A DNA stretch of 64,000 nt from Pleomorphomonas sp. PLEO (GCF_041320595.1 NZ_CP166625.1:970501-1034500); one strand, 5' to 3'; shown: positions 33,345 to 46,230, counted from the stretch's first letter. A program made the numbers and translations. Notes: a model not told the origin generated them from the letters alone.

Positions 33345-34361
33345 ATGAAGGCCGTCCGCCTCTACGCCGCTGGCGATCTTCGGGTCGAGGATATAGCGCC
33401 ACCGTCGGTTCCTCGTGCCGGCGAGGCGCGGGTCACGGTTTCGGCGGCCGGTATTTGCGGCTCCGACCTGCACAACTTCCGCACCGGTGCCTGGATCAGC
33501 CGATCGCCGTCGGTGGCCGGGCACGAATTTGCTGGCAGGGTGGCGGCAGTTGGTGAGGGTGTGACTGGGCTGGCGGTTGGCGATGCTGTGGTGGCGGATT
33601 CGCGCGTCACCTGTGGCGTCTGCGCCGCCTGTCGTGGCGGAAGGCCGAATGTGTGCGAAAAGCTCGGCTTTGTGGGCGAGGTCTGGGAAGGCGGTTTTGC
33701 CGAGGAGGTCGTGCTGCCGGCCTCGCTGCTCATCAAGGCGCCTGATGGTGTCGATCCCTTGGCGCTCGCCATGGCCGAGCCACTGGCGGTGGCGCTGCAT
33801 GCGATAAAACGCCTTTCGGCTCCGGCGGGATCTTCAGTGCTGATAGCCGGTTGCGGCCCGATCGGCGGCCTCGCGGCGCTAATCCTCGCCGAGCGACATG
33901 ACGGACCTGTGCTGGTTGCCGACCGCAATGCTGACAGAGCTGGCCGCGTCGCCGAGGTGACGGGCGCTCGGATCGTCGATCTGTCGGCTGAGGCCGTGGT
34001 TGGGGCGCTGGCCGGCGCTCCGCTTCTCGCCGCGCTCGATGCAACTGGCCATCCGGGCGTGATCGGTACGCTTCTCGATCTGCTTTCGCCGGGCGGAACC
34101 CTGGCGCTGGTCGGCATCGGTCATGGCAGTCTTGCCATCGATCCGGTGCGGCTCGTCGAGCGGGAAATCGCACTCGTCGGTTGCCATGCCTTCACGGACG
34201 AACTGCCGGAGGCGGTGGCGCTGATGCCGGCGTTCGAGGATCGCCTGCTGGCGCTGGTCGACGAGACCATCGATCTCGATGGCGTTCCGGCTGCCTATGA
34301 GCGTCTTCTGGCTGGCCGCTCGATGGGCCTCAAGACGATTATCAAGCCGAGGTCGGCATGA
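33345..34361 (+). CDS. Zinc-dependent medium-chain alcohol dehydrogenase
   Basis: 338 residues, sorbitol/threonine-dehydrogenase type MDR. Catalytic zinc residues are in GICGSDLHNF and GHEFAG. The structural zinc cysteines are in CGVCAACRGGRPNVC. The cofactor-binding segment is VLIAGCGPIGGLAALILAE. It starts 3 nt after the HisD-like stop, and its own stop overlaps the kinase gene (ATGA), so the three are translated as a block. Confidence 0.92.
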   Translation: MKAVRLYAAGDLRVEDIAPPSVPRAGEARVTVSAAGICGSDLHNFRTGAWISRSPSVAGHEFAGRVAAVGEGVTGLAVGDAVVADSRVTCGVCAACRGGRPNVCEKLGFVGEVWEGGFAEEVVLPASLLIKAPDGVDPLALAMAEPLAVALHAIKRLSAPAGSSVLIAGCGPIGGLAALILAERHDGPVLVADRNADRAGRVAEVTGARIVDLSAEAVVGALAGAPLLAALDATGHPGVIGTLLDLLSPGGTLALVGIGHGSLAIDPVRLVEREIALVGCHAFTDELPEAVALMPAFEDRLLALVDETIDLDGVPAAYERLLAGRSMGLKTIIKPRSA

Positions 34362-35659
34362 CAGCGCCGAGCCGCACCGCCGAGATCCGGCGCCTCGCCG
34401 TTGCGGACGAAGGCGCGGCAACCTCGGCGCTCGCTGTGCTGTTCGCCGATCTGTTCGGCCTCTCGGCCGAGGGAGTAGCCATCAACCGCGACCAGTACAG
34501 CCTCAACTCGCTGAACGGCTTCTTCTCGGCCGGAGGCGCCGACTATTTCTTCAAGTTCCACCAAGAGGATGGCGAGGAGGCGATGACCGGCGAGTATTAT
34601 CGCGCCGACATTCTCGCCCGCGCCGGTTTGCCGGTGGACATGCCGGTGTATGTCTCCAACCTGCCGGGCGAGCAGGTGCTGGTTTATCGCCGTCGCTCGG
34701 ATCCCCGCTTTTCGGATGTTCTCAGAGCACTCGATATCGCCGCGCTCGATGGCGCCCGCGCGACCGCTGGCGAAGCGGCTGCCGTCGCCGCCGAGCGTGG
34801 CCTCGACGCCTCGATTGCCCGCGTCTATCTCGACAGCCTGCATCCAGTCACAGTGAACGAGGCGGCGGCCGAGCCGATTCACCGCCTGTTTCACGACCGC
34901 CTTGTCGACATGCCGGGCCGGCGTTTTCCCGGCGGCCGATTCGCAAGTTTCTACCTCGGCAAGAGGGTGCATCTGCCGGGCGTCGAACTCGATTGGGATG
35001 ATTTTGCCAGCCGACGCTTGGTGATCAACGGCCGCGCCTACCGACGGACAATCGGTGAACTGTTCGCGGAAGCCGGCGCCCGGCTTCGGCCAGAGTTGCT
35101 CGCCGATGCCGGTGGCGTGGTGGCCCATGGCGACGCTCACAACGCCAATGTCTGGTACGGCAAGGGCCCGGACGGGCCGATGCTCAGCTTCTACGATCCG
35201 GCCTTCGCCGGCGAGCATGTGCCGTCCTTACTGGCCGAGGTGAAAGCCACCTTTCACAACGTGTTCGCTCACCCGCTCTGGCTCTACGACCCGGCCGAGG
35301 CGACTCGGCGGTTCTCGGCGTCCGCGCGGGCTGGCGATGGCATCCTAGCCATAGAGACGGACTGGGCACTGACGCCGGTGCGACGGGCGTTGCTGGCCAC
35401 CAAGGCGGAGCTGGTCTGGAAGCCGCTGCTCTCAAGGCTCAAGGCTAATGGCCTGCTGCCGGACGACTGGCGGCAGGTGATCCGCCTGGCGCTGTTTCTC
35501 TGCCCGACGCTGGTTATGAATCTCAGGGCTGGAGCTACGACGCATACCGAGACTTCCTCGGCCATCGCCTTCGCCGTTGCCGTCACGGTCGGCAGCGCAC
35601 CTGAGACCGGCGAAGATGAAATGACCGCCTTCCTCGACGCGATAGACCCCGACAGATAG
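34358..35659 (+). CDS. APH/choline-kinase-fold phosphotransferase
   Basis: 433 residues. The kinase core is visible: a possible ATP-site lysine in YFFKFHQ (about K66), the catalytic loop HGDAHNAN (H257-N264, aspartate D259) and the metal-binding YDP (D280). The family phosphorylates hydroxyls of small molecules such as aminoglycosides, homoserine or choline. Here it closes the transporter/dehydrogenase operon, so it probably phosphorylates an operon intermediate. An antibiotic-resistance role is unlikely from context. Confidence 0.75.
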   Translation: MTAPSRTAEIRRLAVADEGAATSALAVLFADLFGLSAEGVAINRDQYSLNSLNGFFSAGGADYFFKFHQEDGEEAMTGEYYRADILARAGLPVDMPVYVSNLPGEQVLVYRRRSDPRFSDVLRALDIAALDGARATAGEAAAVAAERGLDASIARVYLDSLHPVTVNEAAAEPIHRLFHDRLVDMPGRRFPGGRFASFYLGKRVHLPGVELDWDDFASRRLVINGRAYRRTIGELFAEAGARLRPELLADAGGVVAHGDAHNANVWYGKGPDGPMLSFYDPAFAGEHVPSLLAEVKATFHNVFAHPLWLYDPAEATRRFSASARAGDGILAIETDWALTPVRRALLATKAELVWKPLLSRLKANGLLPDDWRQVIRLALFLCPTLVMNLRAGATTHTETSSAIAFAVAVTVGSAPETGEDEMTAFLDAIDPDR

Positions 35660-35660
35660 G

Positions 35661-35689
35661 GCAAAGCCGATCGAGCCGACCGGCTTTGC
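35661..35689. terminator. Hairpin between converging kinase and PTS fusion genes
   Basis: Perfect 9-bp stem gcaaagccg / cggctttgc with an 11-nt loop in the 48-bp convergent gap. There is no T-tract on either strand, so its efficiency is uncertain. Confidence 0.5.
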
Positions 35690-35707
35690 AGCCTTGAGCG
35701 GATGACG

Positions 35708-39870
<4,163 letters not shown>

Positions 39871-39883
39871 CTATGTGCCTCAG

Positions 39884-39912
39884 AGCTAATGGCGGCGAGG
39901 CGGGGCTGTCAA
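39884..39912 (-). promoter_or_regulatory. Sigma-70-type promoter candidate for the glucosidase unit
   Basis: TTGACA (39912-39907), a 17-bp spacer, then TTAGCT (39889-39884), read on the minus strand. The predicted transcript would start about 30 nt before the RAT. Confidence 0.5.
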
Positions 39913-39966
39913 GGGAGAGGGCGGGCCATCCGCAGTTCGCCGGAGGGGTCCCATGCGCCTTGGCCG

Positions 39967-40818
39967 TCAGGCAACGCCAGCGCCGCTCGCGGTGGTCATG
40001 CGCTGGATATGCAGCGCCAAATAGACGGTTTCGTCGTCGCCGATGTGCCAGCGCATCTTCTCGGTGAGATAATCGGCAATGCGCTGGGCGCAGGTGAAGG
40101 CACGTGGCTCCTCCTGCCGGTAGGATTTCGCCAGTTCGGCAATCAGCGGTGCGTGCCGGCTGCCGGAAAGATGACTCAGGAACAGATAGCGAAGGTGCGT
40201 TGCAAAGCGAGCTTCGCTGTAGGGTGGCCTATCGGCAAAGGCGGCGCCGTATTCGCCGGCGATAATGGCGAGGATGTCGCGGATGAGCCGGGCGGTGCGC
40301 ACCGCTTCGCTGAGGACCTGCGCTCCAGCTTGGGCGTTGACGAAATGCAGGGCAAGCGGCACCGCCTCGGCCTGCGGCAGGCAGATTCCCGAGTGTTTAT
40401 GGATCACGTCGAGCGCATGCAGGCCCAGATTGATCTCGCGCCCGTAGAGGATGCGCACTTCCCACTCCAGGGGATTGTCGAGAGACTGGCCGGCGACGGC
40501 TCGCCTCAGGGCGATCGAGATGTGATCGGCGAGAGCGACTGTGGCGCGGCGATCGAGTTCGAGGCCGAAGTCGGGGCCGAGCGCCAGGATCTTCTCGGCC
40601 ACAGTGATCAGCTCCGGCGGAATGTCGGCGATTCGCTCGGCCAGCTGTTCGGGCGTTCCGGTCGCCTCCGGCAGGAAACGACGTTCGATGAGAGCTTGAT
40701 CCAGGCGATCGCCCGGCCGGGCGTGGAAGGCGAGGCCGCGTCCCTGTACCACCAGCTCATGGCCGGTGTCGTCCCTGACGAGGGCGACGTTGTTGTTGAA
40801 TACCTTGATGATCCGCAC
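39967..40818 (-). CDS. licT: BglG/LicT-family transcriptional antiterminator
   Basis: 283 residues. The N-terminal co-antiterminator RNA-binding domain (about 1-55, RIIKVFNNNVALVRDD..ELVVQGRGLAF) is followed by two PTS regulation domains. PRD1 histidines lie in LADHISIALRR and IHKHSG...PLALHFVNA. PRD2 histidines lie in FATHLRYLF and VYLALHIQRM. Phosphorylation by EIIB/HPr should set its activity. The GTG start is preceded by GGAGGGGGATTTC. Its own leader also has a RAT-terminator, so it is autoregulated. Such antiterminators are mainly known from Firmicutes and enterics. Confidence 0.94.
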   Translation of the reverse strand: MRIIKVFNNNVALVRDDTGHELVVQGRGLAFHARPGDRLDQALIERRFLPEATGTPEQLAERIADIPPELITVAEKILALGPDFGLELDRRATVALADHISIALRRAVAGQSLDNPLEWEVRILYGREINLGLHALDVIHKHSGICLPQAEAVPLALHFVNAQAGAQVLSEAVRTARLIRDILAIIAGEYGAAFADRPPYSEARFATHLRYLFLSHLSGSRHAPLIAELAKSYRQEEPRAFTCAQRIADYLTEKMRWHIGDDETVYLALHIQRMTTASGAGVA

Positions 40819-40886
40819 GAAATCCCCCTCCCGCCGCTCCGTTGCATTCCCTCCAGGATTGTCTCGCCGCCAAGCCCGGCAAATAC

Positions 40887-40926
40887 AAAAAAACCCGACT
40901 CCGCGCTCTCCCGGCGCAGTGTCAGG
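40887..40926 (-). terminator. Leader terminator upstream of the antiterminator gene
   Basis: The minus-strand stem CCTGACACTGCGC / GCGCGGAGTCGGG is followed by TTTTTTT (40893-40887). It overlaps the RAT at 40922-40953 by its first bases. Confidence 0.88.
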
Positions 40927-40953
40927 TTTTGCCCGCCGAAGCGGTTACAATCC
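40922..40953 (-). promoter_or_regulatory. RAT element in the antiterminator gene leader
   Basis: A 32-nt element on the minus strand: GGATTGTAACCGC, loop, GCGGGCAAAACCTGA. This is almost the textbook RAT. Confidence 0.9.
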
Positions 40954-40961
40954 ATGTTGCC

Positions 40962-40990
40962 AACATATCTCGTCGCAAAATCCGGCGCAA
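40962..40990 (-). promoter_or_regulatory. Promoter candidate for the antiterminator gene
   Basis: TTGCGC (40990-40985), a 17-bp spacer, then TATGTT (40967-40962) on the minus strand. The start point would lie immediately before the RAT. Confidence 0.4.
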
Positions 40991-41132
40991 TCCCACGCGC
41001 GAGTATCCGAAGTGTGGCTTGCCAAGTCGTAGGGGCATCAAACGTAACGCGTTATTTCCGGACGAAAGTACAGCCGGGGCGCGGTTGCGATCTTGTTCGA
41101 CTCCATCCCGCACTCCACGGACAAGTGCTTAC

Positions 41133-41161
41133 TTGACGCCCCGTAAACCGACAATTAGCCT
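41133..41161 (+). promoter_or_regulatory. Promoter candidate for the EIIBC gene
   Basis: TTGACG (41133-41138), a 17-bp spacer, then TAGCCT (41156-41161). The predicted start is near 41168, about 28 nt before the RAT, the same layout as the glucosidase unit. Confidence 0.5.
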
Positions 41162-41195
41162 TGATGCACGCTGGCGGTGCGCCAGATGGGAGACG

Positions 41196-41227
41196 GGATT
41201 GTAACCGCGATCGCGGGCAAAACCTGG
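41196..41227 (+). promoter_or_regulatory. RAT element upstream of the EIIBC gene
   Basis: A 32-nt plus-strand element: GGATTGTAACCGC, tip GATC, GCGGGCAAAACCTGG. It differs from the other two RATs mainly in the loop. Confidence 0.9.
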
Positions 41228-41263
41228 GTTCGACCTGATATCGGTCGGCTCGGGTTTTTTTTT
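41221..41263 (+). terminator. Leader terminator upstream of the EIIBC gene
   Basis: An imperfect stem built from CCTGGGTTCGACC and GGTCGGCTCGGG (some G-U pairs) precedes nine Ts (41255-41263). Its 5' arm overlaps the RAT. Confidence 0.87.
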
Positions 41264-41345
41264 GCCTTTTTCCGGACCGACATCCCCCGGCCATCGAACG
41301 CGCTGAGGCGAGGCTGCGCAAGCAAACGTCGATGGGGGGATTTTC

Positions 41346-42758
41346 GTGTCGAACGATCTGAAGGATATGGCAAGGTCCATCGTCGCCGGTGTCGGCGGCG
41401 AGGCCAATGTGAGCGCGCTGGTGCATTGCGCCACGCGGCTCCGTTTCACGCTAAAAGACGAGGCCAAGGCCGACAAGGCGGCTCTTCAGGCGATCAAAGG
41501 GGTGGTCGCCGTCGTCCAGAGCGGTGGCCAGTACCAGGTGGTGATCGGCAACACCGTGCCGGACGTTTTCGACGCCATCAGCAATGTGACGTGCATCAAC
41601 GCCGATACGAAGCCGGCCCAGGTCGCGGCCACCGAAGCGGCCGTCCCGGGCGAAAAGGCCGCTGTCGGCAAGACGCCCAAGCAGTTGCTCGACATGGCGA
41701 TCGCCACCATCTCCGGCATCTTCGCGCCGATGCTGACCGCGCTGTGCGGCGGCGGCATGTTGAAGGGCCTGATGATGGTGCTGATGGCGGCCGGTTGGCT
41801 GGACTCGGCCTCCGGCACCCATGCCGTGCTCAACGCCGCCTCCGACAGCGTGTTCTACTTCCTGCCGATGATCCTCGCGGTTACCTCGGCGCGCCGCTTC
41901 GAAGCCAGTCCCTATGTGGCAATGGTTATCGCCGGTGCGCTGATCTATCCCGACATTCTGGCGCTCGCCAAGGCGGGAACGGCGACCACCCTGCTCGGCA
42001 TCACTTTCGTGCCGATCAACTACACCTCGACCGTCATTCCGATCATTCTCGCCGTCTACGCGATGTCGAAACTCGAGAAGTTCTCGGTCGGCGTCCTGCA
42101 CAGCTCGGTCCGGCCCTTCCTGTCGCCGATGATCTCCATTGGCGTCGTCGTCCCGGCGACGCTGCTGATCATCGGTCCGGCGGCCACCATGCTGAGCGGT
42201 GCTTTCGCCAGCACCTATACCTGGATGTTCGGGGTCAATCCGATCCTGGCCGGTGCCGTGTTCGGTGGTCTGTGGCAGATTCTGGTGATCTTCGGTCTGC
42301 ACTGGGGTCTGGTGCCCGTGATGCTCAACAATCTGAGTGTGTTCAAGCAAGATGGCCTCGCCGCATCGGTTACGCCGGCGATCTTCGCCCAGGCCGGCGC
42401 CGCGCTCGGCGTGTTCCTGAAGACCAAGGACCCGCAGATGAAGGCGATCGCCGCCGCGGCTGCCGCGTCCGGCATCTTCGGCATCACCGAGCCGGCGATC
42501 TACGGCGTCAATCTCCGCTTCAAGCGACCGTTCGTCATCGGTGTCATTGCCGGCGTGCTGGGCGGCGCCGTCGTCGCAGTGGCTGGCGCGGCGTCGCATG
42601 CCATGGCGCCTCCGGGCCTCCTGACGCTGCCGGTGTTCATGGGCGATGGCTTCGTCACCTTCCTGATCACCGTTGCCGTCGCCTATTTCGGAGCCGCTAT
42701 CGCCACCTATCTGTTCGGCTACAACGACGGCATGCTCGAGGCCGAGAAAAAGGTCTGA
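41346..42758 (+). CDS. bglF: PTS beta-glucoside transporter subunit EIIBC
   Basis: 470 residues. The EIIB domain (1 to about 85) has the phosphorylated cysteine C28 in ALVHCATRLRF. The EIIC membrane domain has about ten helices and the signature GITEPAIYGVNLRFKRPF. There is no C-terminal EIIA, unlike the E. coli IIBCA BglF, and the missing domain is supplied by the fusion protein at 35708-38248. The GTG start has GGGGGG 6-11 nt upstream, like the antiterminator gene. Confidence 0.95.
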   Translation: MSNDLKDMARSIVAGVGGEANVSALVHCATRLRFTLKDEAKADKAALQAIKGVVAVVQSGGQYQVVIGNTVPDVFDAISNVTCINADTKPAQVAATEAAVPGEKAAVGKTPKQLLDMAIATISGIFAPMLTALCGGGMLKGLMMVLMAAGWLDSASGTHAVLNAASDSVFYFLPMILAVTSARRFEASPYVAMVIAGALIYPDILALAKAGTATTLLGITFVPINYTSTVIPIILAVYAMSKLEKFSVGVLHSSVRPFLSPMISIGVVVPATLLIIGPAATMLSGAFASTYTWMFGVNPILAGAVFGGLWQILVIFGLHWGLVPVMLNNLSVFKQDGLAASVTPAIFAQAGAALGVFLKTKDPQMKAIAAAAAASGIFGITEPAIYGVNLRFKRPFVIGVIAGVLGGAVVAVAGAASHAMAPPGLLTLPVFMGDGFVTFLITVAVAYFGAAIATYLFGYNDGMLEAEKKV

Positions 42759-42917
42759 TCGGACCCATCTTCGCCGTCGGGCAAAAAGTGGCGCGGTCTC
42801 CTCTGGTGGCCGCGCCGCGTCTTCCGATAAGTCCCGGGGCGGTCTCCAATGCGGAGCTGGCCCCGGCCGAGACCACAGGCGGTGCTGGAGGGCACGCCGA
42901 TCCGGGAGGACCAAACA

Positions 42918-44654
42918 ATGCAATTACGCAAAGAATCGATGGCCGCGCCACGGCTTGTCGCGACCCTGTTCGGGGCGCTGCTGCTGACCACTACGGTCTG
43001 GGTTGGATCGGTCGCAGCAGAGCCGGCCTACCGCCAGGGGGCTGTCCAGGATTTGGTATCAGGCAAGGTTTCGGGTAGCGAAGCCAACGAAGGTGCGACC
43101 CTGCTCTGGCTGGGCGTTCCTTATGCCAAGCCTCCCGTCGGCGCCTTGCGTTGGAAGGCGCCAGAGCCGGTGGTGGCATCATCGGATAGCTTTGACGCGA
43201 CAAAAGGGGGCGCTCTCTGCCCGCAACTGTCCGCCGGCAAGCTGGTCGGCAGCGAAGACTGCCTGACGCTCGACGTCTATCGCCCCAATAGCCCGGAGAC
43301 CGGACTGCCGGTGCTGGTCTACATTCACGGCGGCAACAACCAGGGCGGTGCCAGCCAGGAGATCGACGCCAAGCGCCTCGCCGTCACCGCCAACGCGGTG
43401 ATCGTCTCCGTCAACTACCGGCTGGGTCTGCTCGGCTTCAACAGCCTGCCGGCGCTCAAGACGGGGAATGCCGAGGAGAATTCCGGCAATTTCTCGCTGC
43501 TCGACATTTCGCAGTCGCTGGCCTGGATCAAGGATAACATCGCGGCTTTCGGGGGTGACGGCGGCAATGTCACGGTGTCGGGCTTCTCGGCCGGTGGCCG
43601 CGACGTCATGGCGATGCTGATTTCGCCGATCTTCAAGGGACAGTTTCAGAAGGCGATCTCACTCAGCGGCGGCATGACGATCGCCGACGCCGAAGCGAGC
43701 GCCAAGCTCGCGGCCAAGGCGCTCGCGCCGCTGGTGGTGGCCGACAAGGTCAAGGCGGACGAGACGCAGGCCACCGAGTGGCTGCTGACCGCCTCACCGG
43801 AGGTTGGGGCTTATCTGCGTGGGCTCACCGCCGACCGCCTTGCCGGGCTGATGACCAATGCCGGCATCCGCATGGCGGTGTTTCCACATCTCTTCAACGA
43901 CGGTGTGGTCTTGCCCAAGGATGGCTTTGCCACGACGAATTACAACTCGGTGCCGCTGCTCATGCTGACCGGCTCGAAGGAGTTCTCGCTCTTTGCGCGT
44001 AGCGACGCCGAGTTTTCTGGCCTGAAGGACGATGCGCTGATGGCCAACGCTGCGAGCCTTGGCAACTATGCTTTCGTCAACACCTATGGCAGCAAGCTCT
44101 ACGAGCTGTTCAACGCGCAGGGTTCGGCCGAGGCGATGCTCGGCAGCTACAAGGCGCCGATTTACACGCTGCGTTTTGCCTGGGGCGGCGATGCCGGGAT
44201 TGTCGGCGAGCGCATGGCCAAGCTCTACGGCTCGTTCCACGGCGTGTGGATCCCATTCGTGACGTCGACGACGACGGGCTTCTCGTCGACTTTCCCCGCT
44301 GCCTTCGACAATCCCGGTGCCAAGGACATCACCGACAAGCTGGGACGCTATGTCGCCAACTTCCTCCGGACGGGCAATCCCAACGGAGACGGCCTCGTCG
44401 CGTGGAAGCCATGGGAATCGGCGGCAAGCGGGCCGACCCAGATGGTCGTTGACGCCGACACGCGGAAGGCGACCTTCACGATGACCGAGGAGCGCACGCG
44501 CTATGACGACGTCCTCGCACAGATGGAAGCCGACCGGTCAGTCCCCGAGTCGGACAAGAAGCATCTGATCGAGAAGGTCCTGAGTGGTCGCTGGTTCAGC
44601 CATCGCCTCGATCGGCACTTCGGCAATACCGCGCACTGGGTCGGCGTCGAGTAA
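42918..44654 (+). CDS. Secreted type B carboxylesterase
   Basis: 578 residues. A Sec signal peptide (about 1-34, hydrophobic core LVATLFGALLLTTTVWVG, cleavage near VAA-EPA) is followed by an alpha/beta-hydrolase of the carboxylesterase/lipase type. It has the oxyanion segment VYIHGGNNQGG, the nucleophile elbow GFSAGG (one residue off the usual GESAGG), SEDCLTLDVYRP and a late FHGVWIPF. GGGAGGA precedes the ATG. It lies 159 bp after bglF and may help release glucosides from esters, but the substrate is unknown. Confidence 0.88.
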   Translation: MQLRKESMAAPRLVATLFGALLLTTTVWVGSVAAEPAYRQGAVQDLVSGKVSGSEANEGATLLWLGVPYAKPPVGALRWKAPEPVVASSDSFDATKGGALCPQLSAGKLVGSEDCLTLDVYRPNSPETGLPVLVYIHGGNNQGGASQEIDAKRLAVTANAVIVSVNYRLGLLGFNSLPALKTGNAEENSGNFSLLDISQSLAWIKDNIAAFGGDGGNVTVSGFSAGGRDVMAMLISPIFKGQFQKAISLSGGMTIADAEASAKLAAKALAPLVVADKVKADETQATEWLLTASPEVGAYLRGLTADRLAGLMTNAGIRMAVFPHLFNDGVVLPKDGFATTNYNSVPLLMLTGSKEFSLFARSDAEFSGLKDDALMANAASLGNYAFVNTYGSKLYELFNAQGSAEAMLGSYKAPIYTLRFAWGGDAGIVGERMAKLYGSFHGVWIPFVTSTTTGFSSTFPAAFDNPGAKDITDKLGRYVANFLRTGNPNGDGLVAWKPWESAASGPTQMVVDADTRKATFTMTEERTRYDDVLAQMEADRSVPESDKKHLIEKVLSGRWFSHRLDRHFGNTAHWVGVE

Positions 44655-44691
44655 CCGGCTGGGCTCTTCCATTCATCGGCACGGTTTCGAT

Positions 44692-44727
44692 AAAAAAAGG
44701 GAGCGGTGCCAACTGGCGTCCGCTCCC
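44692..44727 (-). terminator. Intrinsic terminator of the hydrogenase operon
   Basis: On the minus strand an 8-bp stem (GGGAGCGG / CCGCTCCC) is followed by seven Ts (44698-44692). It lies just downstream of the ferredoxin gene, the last gene of the unit. Confidence 0.88.
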
Positions 44728-44777
44728 TTCGCTATTGTGGGAAGGCGCCGGGTCGCGGCGCCTTCCGAAATGCGTGC

Positions 44778-44972
44778 TCAGGCGGCCTGCATGCACGAGC
44801 CCGACGGGCAGACTTCGGCGCACTGCTGCGTCTCGAAATGGCCCTCGCACTCGGTGCACTTCTTGGCGTTGATCGAATAGACCTTGCCCTTGTGGCTGAT
44901 CGCCTTGTTGGGGCATTCGTCTTCGCAAGCGCCGCAAGCCGTGCAGGTGGAGGTTTCAATCATAAAGGCCAT
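44778..44972 (-). CDS. Small 2[4Fe-4S] ferredoxin
   Basis: 64 residues. Two cluster motifs are present: CTACGACEDECPNK, and a second of the CTEC...CAEVCPSGSC form with the longer C-x8-C spacing typical of YfhL/FdxN-type ferredoxins. The ATG at 44972 is preceded by GAGGAG. It is much smaller than CooF and is probably the soluble redox partner of the hydrogenase. It is separated from cooH by 157 bp containing a hairpin. Confidence 0.9.
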   Translation of the reverse strand: MAFMIETSTCTACGACEDECPNKAISHKGKVYSINAKKCTECEGHFETQQCAEVCPSGSCMQAA

Positions 44973-45094
44973 GGGTGTCACTCCTCTTGGTTGTCCAACG
45001 GGGTCGCGGTTGTCCGTTTTATGTGCGGCCCCGATCTCATAATGCCGGAGCAAGCAGTCCTTGCTCTCGGCTTCAGTTTTCCCACATTCGCTTG

Positions 45095-45121
45095 ATCCGG
45101 AAAGTCTGCAGCTTTCCGGAT
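45095..45121 (-). other. Perfect hairpin between cooH-like and ferredoxin genes
   Basis: 10-bp arms atccggaaag / ctttccggat with a 7-nt loop, right after the cooH stop. There is no T-tract. It may be a processing or stability element that gives the ferredoxin its own mRNA level. Confidence 0.5.
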
Positions 45122-45129
45122 GACTGTTT

Positions 45130-46230
45130 TCAGCGTTCCGTGCAGGAAAGGCAGGGATCGATGCTGTTGACGATCATGGCGATATCCGCGACCTTGGCGT
45201 CCTGCAGCATGAAGCGAAGGCCGTCCCAGTTCATGAAGGTCGGCACACGCCATTTGACGCGCTCAGGCTGCGGCGTGTCGTTGGTACGGAGATAGTAGAT
45301 CACCTCGCCGCGCGGTGCTTCGCTGCGGGTGACCGCCTGCCCCGGCGGGATGTCGGGGCGGTCGTTGATGTTGGTCGGGCCGCCGGGCAGGTCGCGCAGG
45401 CAGGCGCGCAGCAGGTTGATCGAGGTCAGAATCTCCTCGAGACGAACCATGGCGCGCGACCAGACGTCGCCGTCGGTGGCGCTGTGCACCACGAGCGGAA
45501 GGCGATCGTAGGCGGCGTAGGGCGCGGCGCGGCGCACGTCATATTCGATGCCAGACGCGCGGGCCACCGGGCCGACGACGCCGCACATGATGGCGTCGGC
45601 ATGGCTGAGCACGCCCACGCCCTTGGTGCGACGCAGGATGGAGCCGTTGGACTTGAAGGTCTTGATGATGTCCTTCGTCTCGGTCTCGATCTTGTCGATG
45701 GCGCCCTTGATATAGGCGATCGTCTTGTCGTCGAGGTCGTAGCGGACGCCACCGATGCACATGGCGCCGATGTCCTGGCGGTTGCCGAAGATCGACTCCA
45801 CCATGTCCTGGCCGATCTCACGGACCTGCATCATGTGCATGAAGTAGGTCTCGTAACCGACGAGGTGCACCAGAAGCGCCACGTTGAACAGGTGCGAGGT
45901 GATGCGCTTCATCTCGTCCGCGACGACGCGGAGGTAGATGCCGCGCTCGGGTACCTCGATGCCGGCGATCTTCTCGGCCGCCATGGCGAAGGTTTGCGGA
46001 TGGCTGTTGGAGCAGAGCGAGCAGATGCGCTCGGTCAGCACCACGTTCTGGTACATCGTCCGCTTGGTGGTGAGATACTCGATGCCGCGGTGGGCGTGCC
46101 CCGCGTTGATATCGACATGGCTGACGGTTTCGCCATGCACGTCGATCTTGAAATACATCGGTTCCTCGAGGGCCACATGCAGCGGGCCGACGGGAATGCT
46201 GAAGGTCTCGGGTACGTTGTTCGTGCTCAT
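45130..46230 (-). CDS. cooH: Group 4 [NiFe]-hydrogenase large subunit, CooH-like
   Basis: 366 residues, related to complex I NuoD. It keeps both nickel-binding CxxC pairs: C70/C73 in ERICSLCSNSH, and C360/C363 in DPCLSCTER. This marks it as a hydrogenase, not a NADH dehydrogenase subunit. The protein ends three residues after the last cysteine, so no C-terminal peptide needs to be cleaved during maturation. It is the catalytic subunit, at the cytoplasmic face of the membrane complex. It overlaps the cooU-like gene (ATGA). Confidence 0.92.
   Translation of the reverse strand: MSTNNVPETFSIPVGPLHVALEEPMYFKIDVHGETVSHVDINAGHAHRGIEYLTTKRTMYQNVVLTERICSLCSNSHPQTFAMAAEKIAGIEVPERGIYLRVVADEMKRITSHLFNVALLVHLVGYETYFMHMMQVREIGQDMVESIFGNRQDIGAMCIGGVRYDLDDKTIAYIKGAIDKIETETKDIIKTFKSNGSILRRTKGVGVLSHADAIMCGVVGPVARASGIEYDVRRAAPYAAYDRLPLVVHSATDGDVWSRAMVRLEEILTSINLLRACLRDLPGGPTNINDRPDIPPGQAVTRSEAPRGEVIYYLRTNDTPQPERVKWRVPTFMNWDGLRFMLQDAKVADIAMIVNSIDPCLSCTER

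Noticed and set aside
34358-35659. Aminoglycoside resistance gene
   Set aside because: The APH fold is present, but the gene is translationally coupled to dehydrogenase genes in a transport operon, and the family is broad.
42790-42820. Terminator after bglF
   Set aside because: A ggcgcgg/ccgcgcc stem is present, but there is no T-tract, so termination is not supported.
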